Assembly: GCA_014379405.1 (NCBI GenBank)
Contig: JACMLU010000010.1
Span: forward strand, 124,001-188,000
DNA: 64,000 bases
DNA from: Flavobacterium sp.
GTDB lineage: Bacteria; Bacteroidota; Bacteroidia; Flavobacteriales; Flavobacteriaceae
Reading direction: 5' to 3'
The position numbers and the translations under genes were made by a program. Positions 34,665 to 44,500 of this stretch are shown one piece after another. A model generated the notes under the pieces. That model made no database searches. It saw only the letters and a list, made by a program, of their open reading frames with translations, and was not told where the DNA came from. Each line of letters opens with the position of its first letter. The stretch's first letter is position 1.

Positions 34665-35822
34665 ATGAGAAATAAATTTTTATCAATAGTGTTGTTACTA
34701 TCGAGTTTGTTTAGTTTGACTACTTTGGCACAGACCAAAGACAAGCCAGTTTCATTAGGATTGCCAGGCGATAATTTGGATCTTTATGCAGTAATGGAAG
34801 TTTTTCAGAAATCTAAAACTGTAGAAGATTTTGAAAAATCATTAAATAGTGAAAAATCAAAACTCAATAATCTTGATTTAGATAATGACAAAAAAGTTGA
34901 TTTCATTAAAGTCGTTACCAATAAAGATGGTGATTCTTTTACTTTTGTTCTTCAAGTTGCTGTGAGTAAAACAGAGAATCAAGATGTTGCGGTTATTTTG
35001 GTTTCAAAAGATAAAAGCGGTCATGTTTCTCTGCAGATTGTAGGTGACGAAGATTTGTATGGGAAAAATTATGTTGTAGAGCCTAAAGGAGCAAGTTCTG
35101 GAGCTACGGCAAATCCTGGTTATACAGGAGGAAGTTCTGAAACAATGAATATTCCTGCGCAAACAACTGCAACTACTACTGTGGTGGTTCAATCAGTTCC
35201 AATTGTACAATATGTTTACTCTCCGGCTTATGTGCCTTATTATCCACCTTATTATTATGGATATTATCCGCCTTATTTTCATCCATTTGTACCAATAGCA
35301 TTTGGGATATATTGGTCTAATCATTATCATTGTCATGGAGGTTATTATGGTGGTTATCATGGTTCGGTAAACATTAATGTAAACAATGTGAATCATTATA
35401 ATAATTATAATAATAATTCCAGAAACAGATCGAATACAGTGAATAATTATAAGGCTAATGGTAGTTATGGGAATAGAGCTGCTACGAATAACAATATGAA
35501 TAAGTCAAATGCTGCGTCAACTCGTCAATCAAATGGTGCTTCTGCTTCAACACGACCATCGACCGGAAATTCTGCTTCGACACGACCAACGTCTCCATCG
35601 GCTTCAACACGACAATCGACCGGAAATTCTGCTTTGACAAGACCAACGTCTCCATCAGCTTCAACTCGTCAATCGGGCGGAACTTCTGCTTCAACACGTC
35701 AATCCTCATCTAATAATTTTTCTAAACCTTCGAGCTCTTCTTCCTCTTTTAGTGGAGGCAGAAGCGGTGGAGGTAGAAGTGGTGGCGGTGGCGGAATGCG
35801 TGGCGGTGGAGGAAGAAGATAA
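34665..35822 (+). CDS. Exported low-complexity protein with Tyr/Pro, Asn, Ser/Thr/Arg and Gly/Arg tracts
   Basis: The product has 385 residues. A signal peptide (to about residue 22, 'LTTLAQ') is followed by a compact domain at about 30-135. Next comes a Thr-rich linker and a Tyr/Pro-rich stretch with repeated YYPPY-like units (about 180-215), then His/Gly/Tyr and Asn-rich segments. Tandem repeats based on 'SASTRQSTGNSA' and 'STRPTSPSAS' run from about 285 to 345, and the tail is Gly/Arg-rich. I recognise no family for the whole. Cell-surface adhesin or matrix roles fit the composition but are inference. Codon repetition makes the tandem part prone to length change. Confidence 0.75.
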   Translation: MRNKFLSIVLLLSSLFSLTTLAQTKDKPVSLGLPGDNLDLYAVMEVFQKSKTVEDFEKSLNSEKSKLNNLDLDNDKKVDFIKVVTNKDGDSFTFVLQVAVSKTENQDVAVILVSKDKSGHVSLQIVGDEDLYGKNYVVEPKGASSGATANPGYTGGSSETMNIPAQTTATTTVVVQSVPIVQYVYSPAYVPYYPPYYYGYYPPYFHPFVPIAFGIYWSNHYHCHGGYYGGYHGSVNINVNNVNHYNNYNNNSRNRSNTVNNYKANGSYGNRAATNNNMNKSNAASTRQSNGASASTRPSTGNSASTRPTSPSASTRQSTGNSALTRPTSPSASTRQSGGTSASTRQSSSNNFSKPSSSSSSFSGGRSGGGRSGGGGGMRGGGGRR

Positions 35823-35850
35823 TTGTGTGAATACAATTTCTGTCAGATAT

Positions 35851-35893
35851 AACAAAAAAGAGCTGTTTCAACTAAGAAACAGCTCTTTTTTGT
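35851..35893. terminator. Bidirectional terminator
   Basis: A perfect stem of at least 15 bases centred on AGAGCTGTTTC / GAAACAGCTCT, bounded by A and T runs, lies between convergent genes. Confidence 0.9.
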
Positions 35894-36195
35894 TATAATC
35901 GAATTCCCGGAGGAAGTAGTTCTTTGTAAACTGGATTCTTTTTGAAAAAGACCACTATTTTAGGGAGAATGGGAACCACTTTTAGTTTTCTTTCGATGGC
36001 AATCGCCATAATTTCTTTGAGTAAATTTGAAATGAATTCTTCGTCGTCAAATAAATCTGGAACATTGAGTTTGGTCAAAAATATTTTTTTTTCCTGAAAA
36101 GAGTATTCTACCGTGACCATTCCTTTTTCGGTTATGGTTTCAAATTGTCTAGCAAAAGTATTGTCCTTGATTTCAATAATGACTGCAGCATCCAT
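35893..36195 (-). CDS. Small GNAT-like (Gcn5-related, YjdJ-type) protein
   Basis: The start at ATG 36195 (MDAAVIIEIKD) is chosen; the longer frame adds 23 untypical residues. The 100-residue product matches the short GNAT_YjdJ family, with 'MVTVEYSFQEKKIFLTKLNV' followed by 'ALxx'-like helices and the C-terminal 'ERKLKVVPILPKIVVFFKKN', then 'PVYKELLP'. The acetyl-CoA pyrophosphate loop (RGxGxA) is replaced by 'DLFDDEEF', so catalysis is doubtful. It may have kept the fold for another role. A TACTTTTG -7-like box on the minus strand lies at 36227-36234. Confidence 0.7.
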   Translation of the reverse strand: MDAAVIIEIKDNTFARQFETITEKGMVTVEYSFQEKKIFLTKLNVPDLFDDEEFISNLLKEIMAIAIERKLKVVPILPKIVVFFKKNPVYKELLPPGIRL

Positions 36196-36543
36196 AATAA
36201 TTGTTTTATTTGATTGGTATTTCAACCAAAAGTATTTTTGATTCAGAATTGATCTTGATTTCAAATGGGATTAAAATCGGTTGTTTTTGTCTTAAGAAGT
36301 AATAAGATTTGTAAAGGTATCGATTTGATTTTCAATATCAAACGATTTTCGAATGTATCTCGGTTGGATGTTTTTATTGTCAGGGGATATTCACAACAGG
36401 AGAGTGGGTTTTTAATTGGGGAAAATTTATGTACTTAGTTTTATTTGATAATTATAAGGTTAAAATGCCATTTAGTTCCAATAAAAAAATTAAATTTATA
36501 CAAAATCAATTCAATCTCGTTGCGAAATAGTTTAAATCCAATT
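36196..36543. other. Intergenic region, divergent
   Basis: It lies between divergently transcribed genes. The sequence is AT-rich with a minus-strand TACTTTTG box (36227-36234). I see no gene, repeat or riboswitch; a 33-codon upstream extension of the following frame lacks family similarity. Confidence 0.4.
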
Positions 36544-37200
36544 ATGATTAAAATCCCTGTTTATATGATGCCAGGTTTGGCAGCCAACTCGTTAATTTTT
36601 GAAAATATTAAATTGCCAGAATCTACTTTTGAAATTCATTTGCTGAATTGGGAGATTCCTATGGTGAATGAAACTTTATTAGGCTATGCCGAAAGAATGG
36701 CAAAATTGGTAAAACACGAAAAAGCTGTTTTGATTGGGGTTTCTTTTGGAGGTGTTTTGGTTCAAGAAATGGCGCAATTTCTAAATTTGCGAAAATTGAT
36801 TATTATATCCAGCATTAAATCAAATCTAGAGTTACCGCTTCCAATGCGAATAGCCAAGACTACCAAAGCATATAAATTGATGCCTACGAGTTTGTTTCAA
36901 AATATAGAGGCATTGGTAAAATTGTCTTTTGGGAATGTCATTAAGCAACGACTCAAGTTATATCAAAAATACATGTCAATGCGGGAAAAGGCTTATTTGG
37001 ATTGGGCAATCGAACAAATGGTTTTGTGGAATAGAGTAGAAGTGGACAAAAACGTGATTCATATTCATGGCGATGCTGACGCTGTTTTTCCTGTAAAATA
37101 CATCAAGAATTGTATTGTTGTAAAAGGAGGGACGCATATTATGATTCTAAGTAAATGCAAATGGATGAACGAAAATTTACCTAAAATCATATTGGAATAA
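36544..37200 (+). CDS. Alpha/beta hydrolase
   Basis: The ATG at 36544 (MIKIPVYMMPGLAANSLIFE) is chosen for its fit to the family's first strand. The 218-residue product has the oxyanion loop 'MMPGLAANS', nucleophile elbow GVSFGG (Ser near residue 67), acid in 'HIHGDADAVFP' and the catalytic His in 'KGGTHIMIL'. It has a compact lid. It is a probable cytoplasmic esterase or lipase-like enzyme; the substrate is unknown. Confidence 0.85.
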   Translation: MIKIPVYMMPGLAANSLIFENIKLPESTFEIHLLNWEIPMVNETLLGYAERMAKLVKHEKAVLIGVSFGGVLVQEMAQFLNLRKLIIISSIKSNLELPLPMRIAKTTKAYKLMPTSLFQNIEALVKLSFGNVIKQRLKLYQKYMSMREKAYLDWAIEQMVLWNRVEVDKNVIHIHGDADAVFPVKYIKNCIVVKGGTHIMILSKCKWMNENLPKIILE

Positions 37201-37203
37201 AAC

Positions 37204-37240
37204 AAAAAAGGCGATTAGTTGTTTTCTAATCGCCTTTTTT
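37204..37240. terminator. Bidirectional terminator
   Basis: AAAAAAGGCGATTAG pairs perfectly with CTAATCGCCTTTTTT around a 7-base loop, between convergent genes. Confidence 0.92.
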
Positions 37241-37244
37241 AAAA

Positions 37245-37760
37245 TTATATTTTCTTCATTTGTTCCTTCATCATCTTGATTTGGTCTGCCAACATATTCT
37301 GTTTGTCCAATTTTTTGGCTTCGTTCAGTAACGTTGTGGCTTCCAATTTTCGTCTGCGGGTCATAGCAACTCCTGCAAGATTCAATTTGGCAACAGCTAA
37401 ATCCATATCCATTGATAATCCCAATTCAATCGCTTTCTTGAAATATTTCTCGGATTGGTTGATATTGGTTTGCGAAAGCATAATTCCGTGTAAATAATTG
37501 AAGTATCCTTGTTGTTTTCTTACCAATGCTGTTTCGGGATTTTTGATGTAAGCCAACCATTTTTTGGCACCTTCGAAATCTTGTTTTCTTAGTTTTAGGA
37601 AGGCTAATAATATAAATTCATTTTTGAAGTAAAGAAAAATAGGAATAGCAGTCAATAATATAAGGAAGATTCCATTTCCAATATTGCCTTCTGTAAATTG
37701 CCAAATGCCAGTAATTACAATTAGTCCAGCGAGAATAAGTTTAATAATTTTATGAAACAT
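37245..37760 (-). CDS. Membrane-anchored TPR protein
   Basis: The start at ATG 37760 (MFHKIIKLILAGLIVITGIW) is chosen; the longer frame runs back through the rpmH promoter. The 171-residue product has two N-terminal membrane helices (about 5-22 and 30-46), then tetratricopeptide-like helices: 'AFLKLRKQDFEGAKKWLAYI', 'SEKYFKKAIELGLSMDMDLA', 'KLEATTLLNEAKKLDKQN'. It probably scaffolds protein contacts at the inner membrane. It is divergent from rpmH. Confidence 0.75.
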   Translation of the reverse strand: MFHKIIKLILAGLIVITGIWQFTEGNIGNGIFLILLTAIPIFLYFKNEFILLAFLKLRKQDFEGAKKWLAYIKNPETALVRKQQGYFNYLHGIMLSQTNINQSEKYFKKAIELGLSMDMDLAVAKLNLAGVAMTRRRKLEATTLLNEAKKLDKQNMLADQIKMMKEQMKKI

Positions 37761-37822
37761 GATGTTTGTATTTGAGATAGCAAAGATAGCAAAAGGAATT
37801 AAAAAAAAAATTATAAAACCAC

Positions 37823-37852
37823 TTGCCAGAAATAAAAGTCTTTGTATATTTG
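37823..37852 (+). promoter_or_regulatory. Promoter of rpmH
   Basis: TTG (37823-37825) and TATATTTG (37845-37852) are separated by 19 bases, as for tRNA-Pro and the ABC-F gene. Confidence 0.75.
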
Positions 37853-37924
37853 CACTCGGTTTTAGAATAACAGAATTCAAAACCATCTAAGACATATAAA
37901 TACATTTTTTAAAGATACAAAGCA

Positions 37925-38086
37925 ATGAGCAAAAGAACGTTTCAACCATCGAAAAGAAAAAGAAGAAATAAGCACGGATTTATGGACAGAATGGCTTCTG
38001 CAAATGGAAGAAAAGTCCTAGCGCGTCGTAGAGCAAAAGGAAGACACAAATTGACTGTTTCTAGCGAACCTAGACACAAAAAATAA
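37925..38086 (+). CDS. rpmH: 50S ribosomal protein L34
   Basis: This is a 53-residue, strongly basic protein: [20 protein letters not shown], then [20 protein letters not shown], ending [13 protein letters not shown]. All L34 landmarks (TFQPS, HGFM, RRRAKGR) are present, with a C-terminal extension usual in Bacteroidota. It is part of the large ribosomal subunit near domain III of 23S rRNA. The usual bacterial neighbours rnpA and dnaA are absent; the gene stands alone with its own promoter and terminator. Confidence 0.97.
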
Positions 38087-38108
38087 TGTTTTTATAAAAC
38101 AAAATATT

Positions 38109-38141
38109 AGCCGTTACTATTTTTTAGTAACGGCTTTTTTT
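38109..38141 (+). terminator. Terminator after rpmH
   Basis: AGCCGTTACTA (38109-38119) pairs with TAGTAACGGCT (38125-38135), followed by T residues. Confidence 0.9.
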
Positions 38142-38186
38142 AAACTAATTTTTTTGAAATTCTAACTTTGTTTAAAAATTAATAGT

Positions 38187-38342
38187 ATGGAAGTTTTAAA
38201 ACCACAAAACAGAAGTACGGATGAAATTATTCGTTATCTATTTGATGTAAGAAAACAAACTATTGAAGAAAGTATTGCATTTTCTAAAACGAAGGGATTT
38301 CAAGAAATTAAAAAAAAACTGAAAAGACTTAACGGGATGTAA
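38187..38342 (+). CDS. 51-residue hypothetical protein
   Basis: The small frame encodes MEVLKPQNRSTDEIIRYLFD followed by an amphipathic, Lys-rich helical part ending KKKLKRLNGM. A TAACTTTG box at 38163-38170 lies 17 bases upstream and fits a -7 element, though no TTG stands at the right distance. Composition and codon choice look like a real small basic protein. Family and function are not recognised. Confidence 0.5.
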   Translation: MEVLKPQNRSTDEIIRYLFDVRKQTIEESIAFSKTKGFQEIKKKLKRLNGM

Positions 38343-38406
38343 TTGATTTATAAATTTATGTTCGATGAAGTTTTAAAACACATACACTGCTAAAATACAA
38401 TATAAA

Positions 38407-41262
38407 ATGCCAAAAGACAACTCCATAAAATCGGTTTTAATTATAGGTTCAGGTCCAATCGTAATTGGTCAAGCTTGCGAATTTGATTATGCAGGTTCCC
38501 AATCGGCACGTTCTATTCGTGAAGAAGGAATTGAGGTTATCTTAATTAACTCGAATCCAGCAACCATTATGACCGATCCATCAATGGCCGATCATATTTA
38601 TTTATTGCCTTTGACAACCAAATCAATTATCCAAATCTTAAAAGAACATCCTCAAATTGATGCTGTTTTGCCAACTATGGGGGGACAAACGGCTTTGAAC
38701 TTGTGTTTGGAAGCGGATGAAAAAGGAATTTGGCAAGATTTCGGAGTGCAATTAATTGGTGTTGATGTTAATGCCATTAATATTACCGAAGATAGAGAGC
38801 AATTCAAACAACTTTTGGCTAAAATAGGAGTTCCTACCGCGCCTGCTAAAACGGCTACTTCTTTCTTGGAAGGAAAAGAAATTGCTCAGGAATTTGGATT
38901 CCCTTTAGTAATTCGTCCTTCGTTTACTCTTGGAGGAACTGGAGCAGCATTTGTACATTCCAAAGAAGAATTTGACGAAAAACTAACTTACGGATTAGAA
39001 ATGTCACCGATTCACGAAGTGTTGATTGACAAAGCTTTAATCGGTTGGAAAGAATATGAATTGGAATTATTGAGAGACAAAAACGACAATGTCGTGATTA
39101 TCTGTTCTATCGAAAATATGGATCCAATGGGAATTCATACTGGAGATTCCATCACTGTTGCGCCAGCAATGACTTTGTCTGACACGACTTTCCAAAAATT
39201 ACGTGACATGGCGATCTTGATGATGAGAAGCATCGGAAATTTTGCTGGAGGTTGTAATGTGCAATTCGCCGTTTCACCTGACGAAAAAGAAGACATCGTG
39301 GCGATTGAAATCAATCCTCGTGTGTCTCGTTCATCGGCTTTGGCTTCAAAAGCAACGGGTTATCCTATTGCAAAAATTGCTTCTAAACTGGCTTTAGGTT
39401 ACAATTTAGATGAATTGCAAAATCAAATTACAAAATCAACTTCTGCTTTGTTCGAGCCGACTTTGGATTATGTGATTGTGAAAATACCTCGTTGGAACTT
39501 CGATAAATTCGAAGGAGCCGACAGAACTTTGGGACTTCAAATGAAATCCGTTGGGGAAGTAATGGGAATTGGACGTTCGTTCCAAGAAGCTTTACACAAA
39601 GCCACGCAATCTTTGGAAATCAAAAGAAATGGATTAGGAGCTGACGGAAAAGGATATACCAATTACGAGCAAATTATCGAGAAACTGACTTTTGCCAGTT
39701 GGGATCGTGTTTTCGTGATTTATGATGCCATTGCGATGGGAATTCCATTGAGTCGTATTCACGAAATCACCAAAATTGATATGTGGTTCTTGAAACAATA
39801 CGAAGAACTTTATACTTTAGAAAAAGAAATTTCTAACTATACTATAGAAACTTTACCAAGAGAATTGTTGTTGGAAGCCAAACAAAAAGGTTTTGCCGAC
39901 AGACAAATTGCTCACATGATGAATTCTAAGGAAAGTCAAGTGTACAACTTGCGTTCTACGATGAACATCAACCGTGTGTTCAAATTGGTGGATACTTGTG
40001 CGGCGGAATTTACCGCAAAAACACCTTATTACTACTCGACTTTCGAAGCTGAAATCGAAAAAGCCAACGGTGAGCGATACGTTCACAACGAAAGTATCGT
40101 AACCGATAAAAAGAAAATAGTTGTTTTGGGTTCAGGACCAAATAGAATTGGACAAGGAATCGAGTTTGATTATTCTTGTGTTCACGGTGTTTTGGCTGCC
40201 AAAGAATGTGGTTATGAAACCATTATGATTAACTGTAATCCAGAAACAGTTTCGACTGATTTTGACACAGCTGACAAATTGTATTTCGAACCAGTTTTTT
40301 GGGAACATATTTACGACATTATCCAACACGAAAAACCAGAAGGTGTTATCGTGCAATTGGGTGGGCAAACTGCCTTGAAATTGGCTGAAAAATTGTCTAA
40401 ATACGGAGTAAAAATCATTGGAACCAGCTTTGATGCCTTGGATTTAGCCGAAGACAGAGGACGTTTTTCTGATTTGTTGACCGAATTGAAAATACCTTTC
40501 CCACAATTTGGAATTGCAGAAACAGCTGACGAAGCTTCTGCCTTGGCAGATACTTTAGACTTTCCTTTATTGATTCGTCCTTCCTATGTTTTGGGTGGTC
40601 AAGGAATGAAAATTGTAATCAACAAAAAAGAATTAGAAGAGCACGTTATCAATTTGTTGAAATCGATTCCAGGAAATAAATTGCTGTTAGACCATTATTT
40701 GGCAGGAGCAATCGAAGCCGAAGCAGATGCTATTTGTGATGCTGATGGAAATGTGTACATCATAGGAATTATGGAGCATATCGAGCCTTGTGGAGTACAC
40801 TCGGGAGATAGTAACGCGACTTTGCCACCGTTTAACTTGGGTGAATTCGTGATGCAACAAATTAAAGACCACACCGTAAAAATTGCTAAAGCCTTAAAAA
40901 CGGTAGGATTAATCAATATCCAGTTTGCGATAAAAGATGATACGGTTTATATCATCGAAGCCAATCCTAGAGCGTCTCGTACGGTTCCGTTTATCGCGAA
41001 AGCTTATGGAGAGCCATATGTAAACTACGCCACTAAAGTGATGTTGGGCGAAAAGAAAGTAACCGATTTTGAGTTCAATCCCCAATTGAAAGGATATGCC
41101 ATCAAACAACCGGTTTTCTCTTTCAGCAAGTTCCAAAACGTGAACAAAGCATTGGGACCAGAGATGAAATCGACAGGAGAAAGCATCTTGTTTATTGAAG
41201 ATTTGAAAGACGACCAATTCTATGAATTGTACTCTAGAAGAAAAATGTATTTGAGCAAATAA
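38407..41262 (+). CDS. carB: Carbamoyl-phosphate synthase large subunit without the MGS allosteric domain
   Basis: The product has 951 residues. Two ATP-grasp halves are present: the first with 'GSGPIVIGQACEFDYAGSQS' and 'PSFTLGGTGAAFVHS', the second with 'GSGPNRIGQGIEFDYSCVHG' and 'PSYVLGGQGMKIVI'. They are joined by the oligomerisation domain. The protein stops just after 'KALGPEMKSTGESILFIEDL', where the E. coli enzyme (1073 residues) continues into the methylglyoxal synthase-like domain that binds UMP, IMP and ornithine. It makes carbamoyl phosphate from bicarbonate, ATP and glutamine-derived ammonia. carA is not in the window. The frame shows no damage at its 3' end, so the short form appears native. 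Confidence 0.96.
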   Translation: MPKDNSIKSVLIIGSGPIVIGQACEFDYAGSQSARSIREEGIEVILINSNPATIMTDPSMADHIYLLPLTTKSIIQILKEHPQIDAVLPTMGGQTALNLCLEADEKGIWQDFGVQLIGVDVNAINITEDREQFKQLLAKIGVPTAPAKTATSFLEGKEIAQEFGFPLVIRPSFTLGGTGAAFVHSKEEFDEKLTYGLEMSPIHEVLIDKALIGWKEYELELLRDKNDNVVIICSIENMDPMGIHTGDSITVAPAMTLSDTTFQKLRDMAILMMRSIGNFAGGCNVQFAVSPDEKEDIVAIEINPRVSRSSALASKATGYPIAKIASKLALGYNLDELQNQITKSTSALFEPTLDYVIVKIPRWNFDKFEGADRTLGLQMKSVGEVMGIGRSFQEALHKATQSLEIKRNGLGADGKGYTNYEQIIEKLTFASWDRVFVIYDAIAMGIPLSRIHEITKIDMWFLKQYEELYTLEKEISNYTIETLPRELLLEAKQKGFADRQIAHMMNSKESQVYNLRSTMNINRVFKLVDTCAAEFTAKTPYYYSTFEAEIEKANGERYVHNESIVTDKKKIVVLGSGPNRIGQGIEFDYSCVHGVLAAKECGYETIMINCNPETVSTDFDTADKLYFEPVFWEHIYDIIQHEKPEGVIVQLGGQTALKLAEKLSKYGVKIIGTSFDALDLAEDRGRFSDLLTELKIPFPQFGIAETADEASALADTLDFPLLIRPSYVLGGQGMKIVINKKELEEHVINLLKSIPGNKLLLDHYLAGAIEAEADAICDADGNVYIIGIMEHIEPCGVHSGDSNATLPPFNLGEFVMQQIKDHTVKIAKALKTVGLINIQFAIKDDTVYIIEANPRASRTVPFIAKAYGEPYVNYATKVMLGEKKVTDFEFNPQLKGYAIKQPVFSFSKFQNVNKALGPEMKSTGESILFIEDLKDDQFYELYSRRKMYLSK

Positions 41263-41598
41263 AAACTTAAATTTTACATATTAGAAAAAGGCACTCAAAA
41301 TTGAGTGTCTTTTTTTTTATGGGTATGTCAATTTTTTCCTAAATTGGCATAAGGATATTGATTTATTGATTAACTTTAGTCATTATAATAGTTTAAAAAA
41401 GTTGTTAAGATTTTTTTTGTCTTAAACATACTGATGTTTATGTGTTTATTGATTTTAAAGTTTCTTTTATTTAAAATATCAATTTCTTGTACTTATTAAA
41501 AAAATAATTTAATGTACAAAAATCTGATTATGAATGCCCAGAGACTCTCTTTGGATATTTAATTCAATAAGGTGGGAAATTAAAAACAGAGTTGCCCT
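41263..41598 (+). other. Intergenic region before the hybrid kinase
   Basis: After the carB terminator the sequence is very AT-rich. A small hairpin TTAAGA-N9-TCTTAA is near 41406. No gene and no clear promoter consensus were found. Confidence 0.4.
41285..41318 (+). terminator. Terminator after carB
   Basis: GGCACTCAA pairs with TTGAGTGTC across a 2-base turn (one wobble), followed by eight or more T residues. Confidence 0.8.
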
Positions 41599-44500
41599 AT
41601 GCTGAATTTTAACCATTTAAAGAGTTATTCTGCGGTACTTATATTAAGTAGTATACAACTCTTTTTCATTCAAGGGGTTGCGCAAAACCATTCGCCTGAA
41701 TTTAAACATTTGAATTCTGATAATGGGCTATCTCAGAATCAGGTAAATGCCATTCTTAAAGATTCGAAGGGATTTATGTGGTTTGCAACAAATGAAGGTA
41801 TTAATAGATATGATGGCTATTCTTTTCTGAATTATAAAAACGATCCAGATGATATATCAAGTATAAGCAATAATATAGTAACCGATATTGTTGAAGATGA
41901 AAAGGGCTCTATCTGGATTGGAAGTACAAAAGGTTTAGATAGGTTTGATAGAAAAAAAGGTAAATTCATTCATTATTGGCAAAAAAATAAGAAAAACTTT
42001 AGTATAAAAGATCTTTTTCTAGACCACAAAAATAGATTGTGGATTGGTACTTATGATGGTTTGTATTTGTTGGACACCCAAAAAGGAGTGTTTTTTGAAT
42101 ATCGACATAATGCATCCAAAAACAGTATTAGCAACAATTTAGTTAATAAAATAACCGAAGACAATCAAGGGAACCTTTGGATTGGTACTAATAAAGGTTT
42201 AAACTCTTTAAATCCTAAAACAGGACATTTTATTAGTTATGAAAGCATATCTGGAAATAATAAAAGTATTAGTGCGGATCGCATTAGGAGTGTGTATAAA
42301 GATAGAAGAGGAAACATTTGGGCTGGTACACAAGGAAAGGGAATTGCATTATTCAATCCTAAGACAGAATCATTTACAAACTTTCAACATGATGATACTG
42401 ATATAAAGAGCATTAGTCATAATGACATCTTGAGTTTTGCCGAAGATTCCAAAGGTAATCTTTGGGTAGGGACTGAAAATGGCGGTATTAGTGTATTTGA
42501 TTATACAACCCGGGATTTTAAACATTATAAACATGACGGTTATGATAATTCCAGCCTAAGTAATAATTCTATATATTGTATTTACAAGGATGATATCAAT
42601 AATATGTGGGTAGGTACTTATTCTGGAGGAATCAATTTTTTGCCATTCTATGGAGATAAATTTAAGCTTTATAGAAATCGGCCAGATAATGAAAATAGCT
42701 TGAGTAACAATCAAATTTATTCCATAACGGGAGATAAAAAAGGAATAATTTGGATTGGTACTGATGGGGGTGGGTTAAATCGATTTGATCAAGAAAAACA
42801 AATTTTTAAAAGTTATACTCATAACATTAATGATGTAAATAGTGTAAGCAACAATTATGTGTTTGCATTACTCAAAATAGAATCTGATATTCTCGGTATC
42901 GGCTATCATAGGGGAGGTTTCGATAGATTTAATGTAAAAACAGGAGTTTTTACTCCTCTTTCTGTTGACAATAATAAAGAGAAAAATGTTTTACCCATTT
43001 CCTTCAGGACAATTTTTCTTGATAGATATGGTTTGTTATGGCTGGGTTCTGCTGATAGAGGGCTATATGTTTATGACCGGAAAAAGGACTCTTATTTGTG
43101 GTATAAAAATAATCCAGAGGATGTCACTAGTATAAATGCCAATTCTATTCGCGATATCGAGGAAGATAAAGTAGGTAATATCTTTGTTTCAACTAATTAT
43201 GGATTAGATTTGTTTGATAGAAAAACCAATCGTTTTATTCACTATTTAAATAATCCTCAAGACAAGAACAGTATAAGTAACGATTTAGTTCATTCGATAT
43301 TTACAGATTCAAAAGGGAACACTTGGCTGGGAACTGGGTATGGATTAAATTTATTTGATGCAAAAACCAATAGTTTTAAAAACTTTACTACTAAGAATGG
43401 TCTTCCTAGTAATACGATTCAGAGTATTTTAGAAGATAACGAAGGTTATCTTTGGATCAGTACAAACAATGGGCTTTCTAAATTTGACCCCATTGCTAAA
43501 ACTTTTCGCAATTTCGGAGTTTCGGACGGTCTTCAGGGAAATGAATTTAGGCATAATTGCTCTTATAAAGCCCCCGATGGTCAGTTGTTTTTTGGAGGGG
43601 CAAATGGTTTAAATTCCTTTTATCCAAAAAACATCAAAGATAACACTTACATCCCTCCAATTTATATCACAGGATTTCAAATTTTCAATAAGCCTATAAA
43701 TAATTTATTAAAAGAAGAAATCACTCAAACAAAGGAAATCACGCTTAATTATAAGCAATCCGTTTTTACATTTGAGTTTTCGGCATTAAATTTCACGTTA
43801 CCGGAAAAAAATCAATATGCTTATAAACTGGATGGTTTTGATAATGAATGGAACTATGTTGGTACCAAAAGAACAGCAACTTATACTAATCTGGATGCTG
43901 GTCAATATGTTTTTCATGTTATAGGGTCTAATAATGACGGTATTTGGAATAAAAAAGGGATTACATTACGGGTAATAATTACTCCTCCCTTTTGGTTAAC
44001 TTGGTGGTTTAAGGCAATAGTCATTCTCAGTACAATAGGTTGTGTAATGGGGTATTTTAGGTTTCGTACAGATGCTCTTAAAAAACAGAGAAAGAAATTG
44101 GAGCAACAAGTAAAAATAAAAACGAAGCAATTGCGTCAGGCTACTAAGGAAGAGCAAAAGGCTAGAAAAGATGCCGAGAAGGCGAACCAGGCTAAAAGTC
44201 TATTTCTTGCCACTATGAGTCATGAAATCCGCACTCCAATGAATGGGGTTGTTGGTATGACTTACTTGCTTTCGGAAACATCTCTAAATGATGAACAACA
44301 AAAGTATCTTGATGTAATACGTGTGAGTGGAGAGGCGCTTCTAGGAGTAATAAATGATATTTTGGATTTTTCAAAGATAGAATCTGGTAATATGGAACTT
44401 GATTATCATGATTTTAATCTTCGCCAATGTGTGGAGCAAGTATTGGATATTTTTTCTAGAAAAGTGGCAGAAACAAATATTGATTTGGTTTACCAAATTG

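Noticed and set aside
35520..35710. Tandem repeats as a CRISPR array
   Set aside because: The repeats are in-frame codons of a low-complexity exported protein, with no unique spacers and no cas genes.
37761..37886. N-terminal extension of the TPR protein
   Set aside because: It would overlap the rpmH promoter on the opposite strand, and the hydrophobic residues come from poly-A/T sequence.
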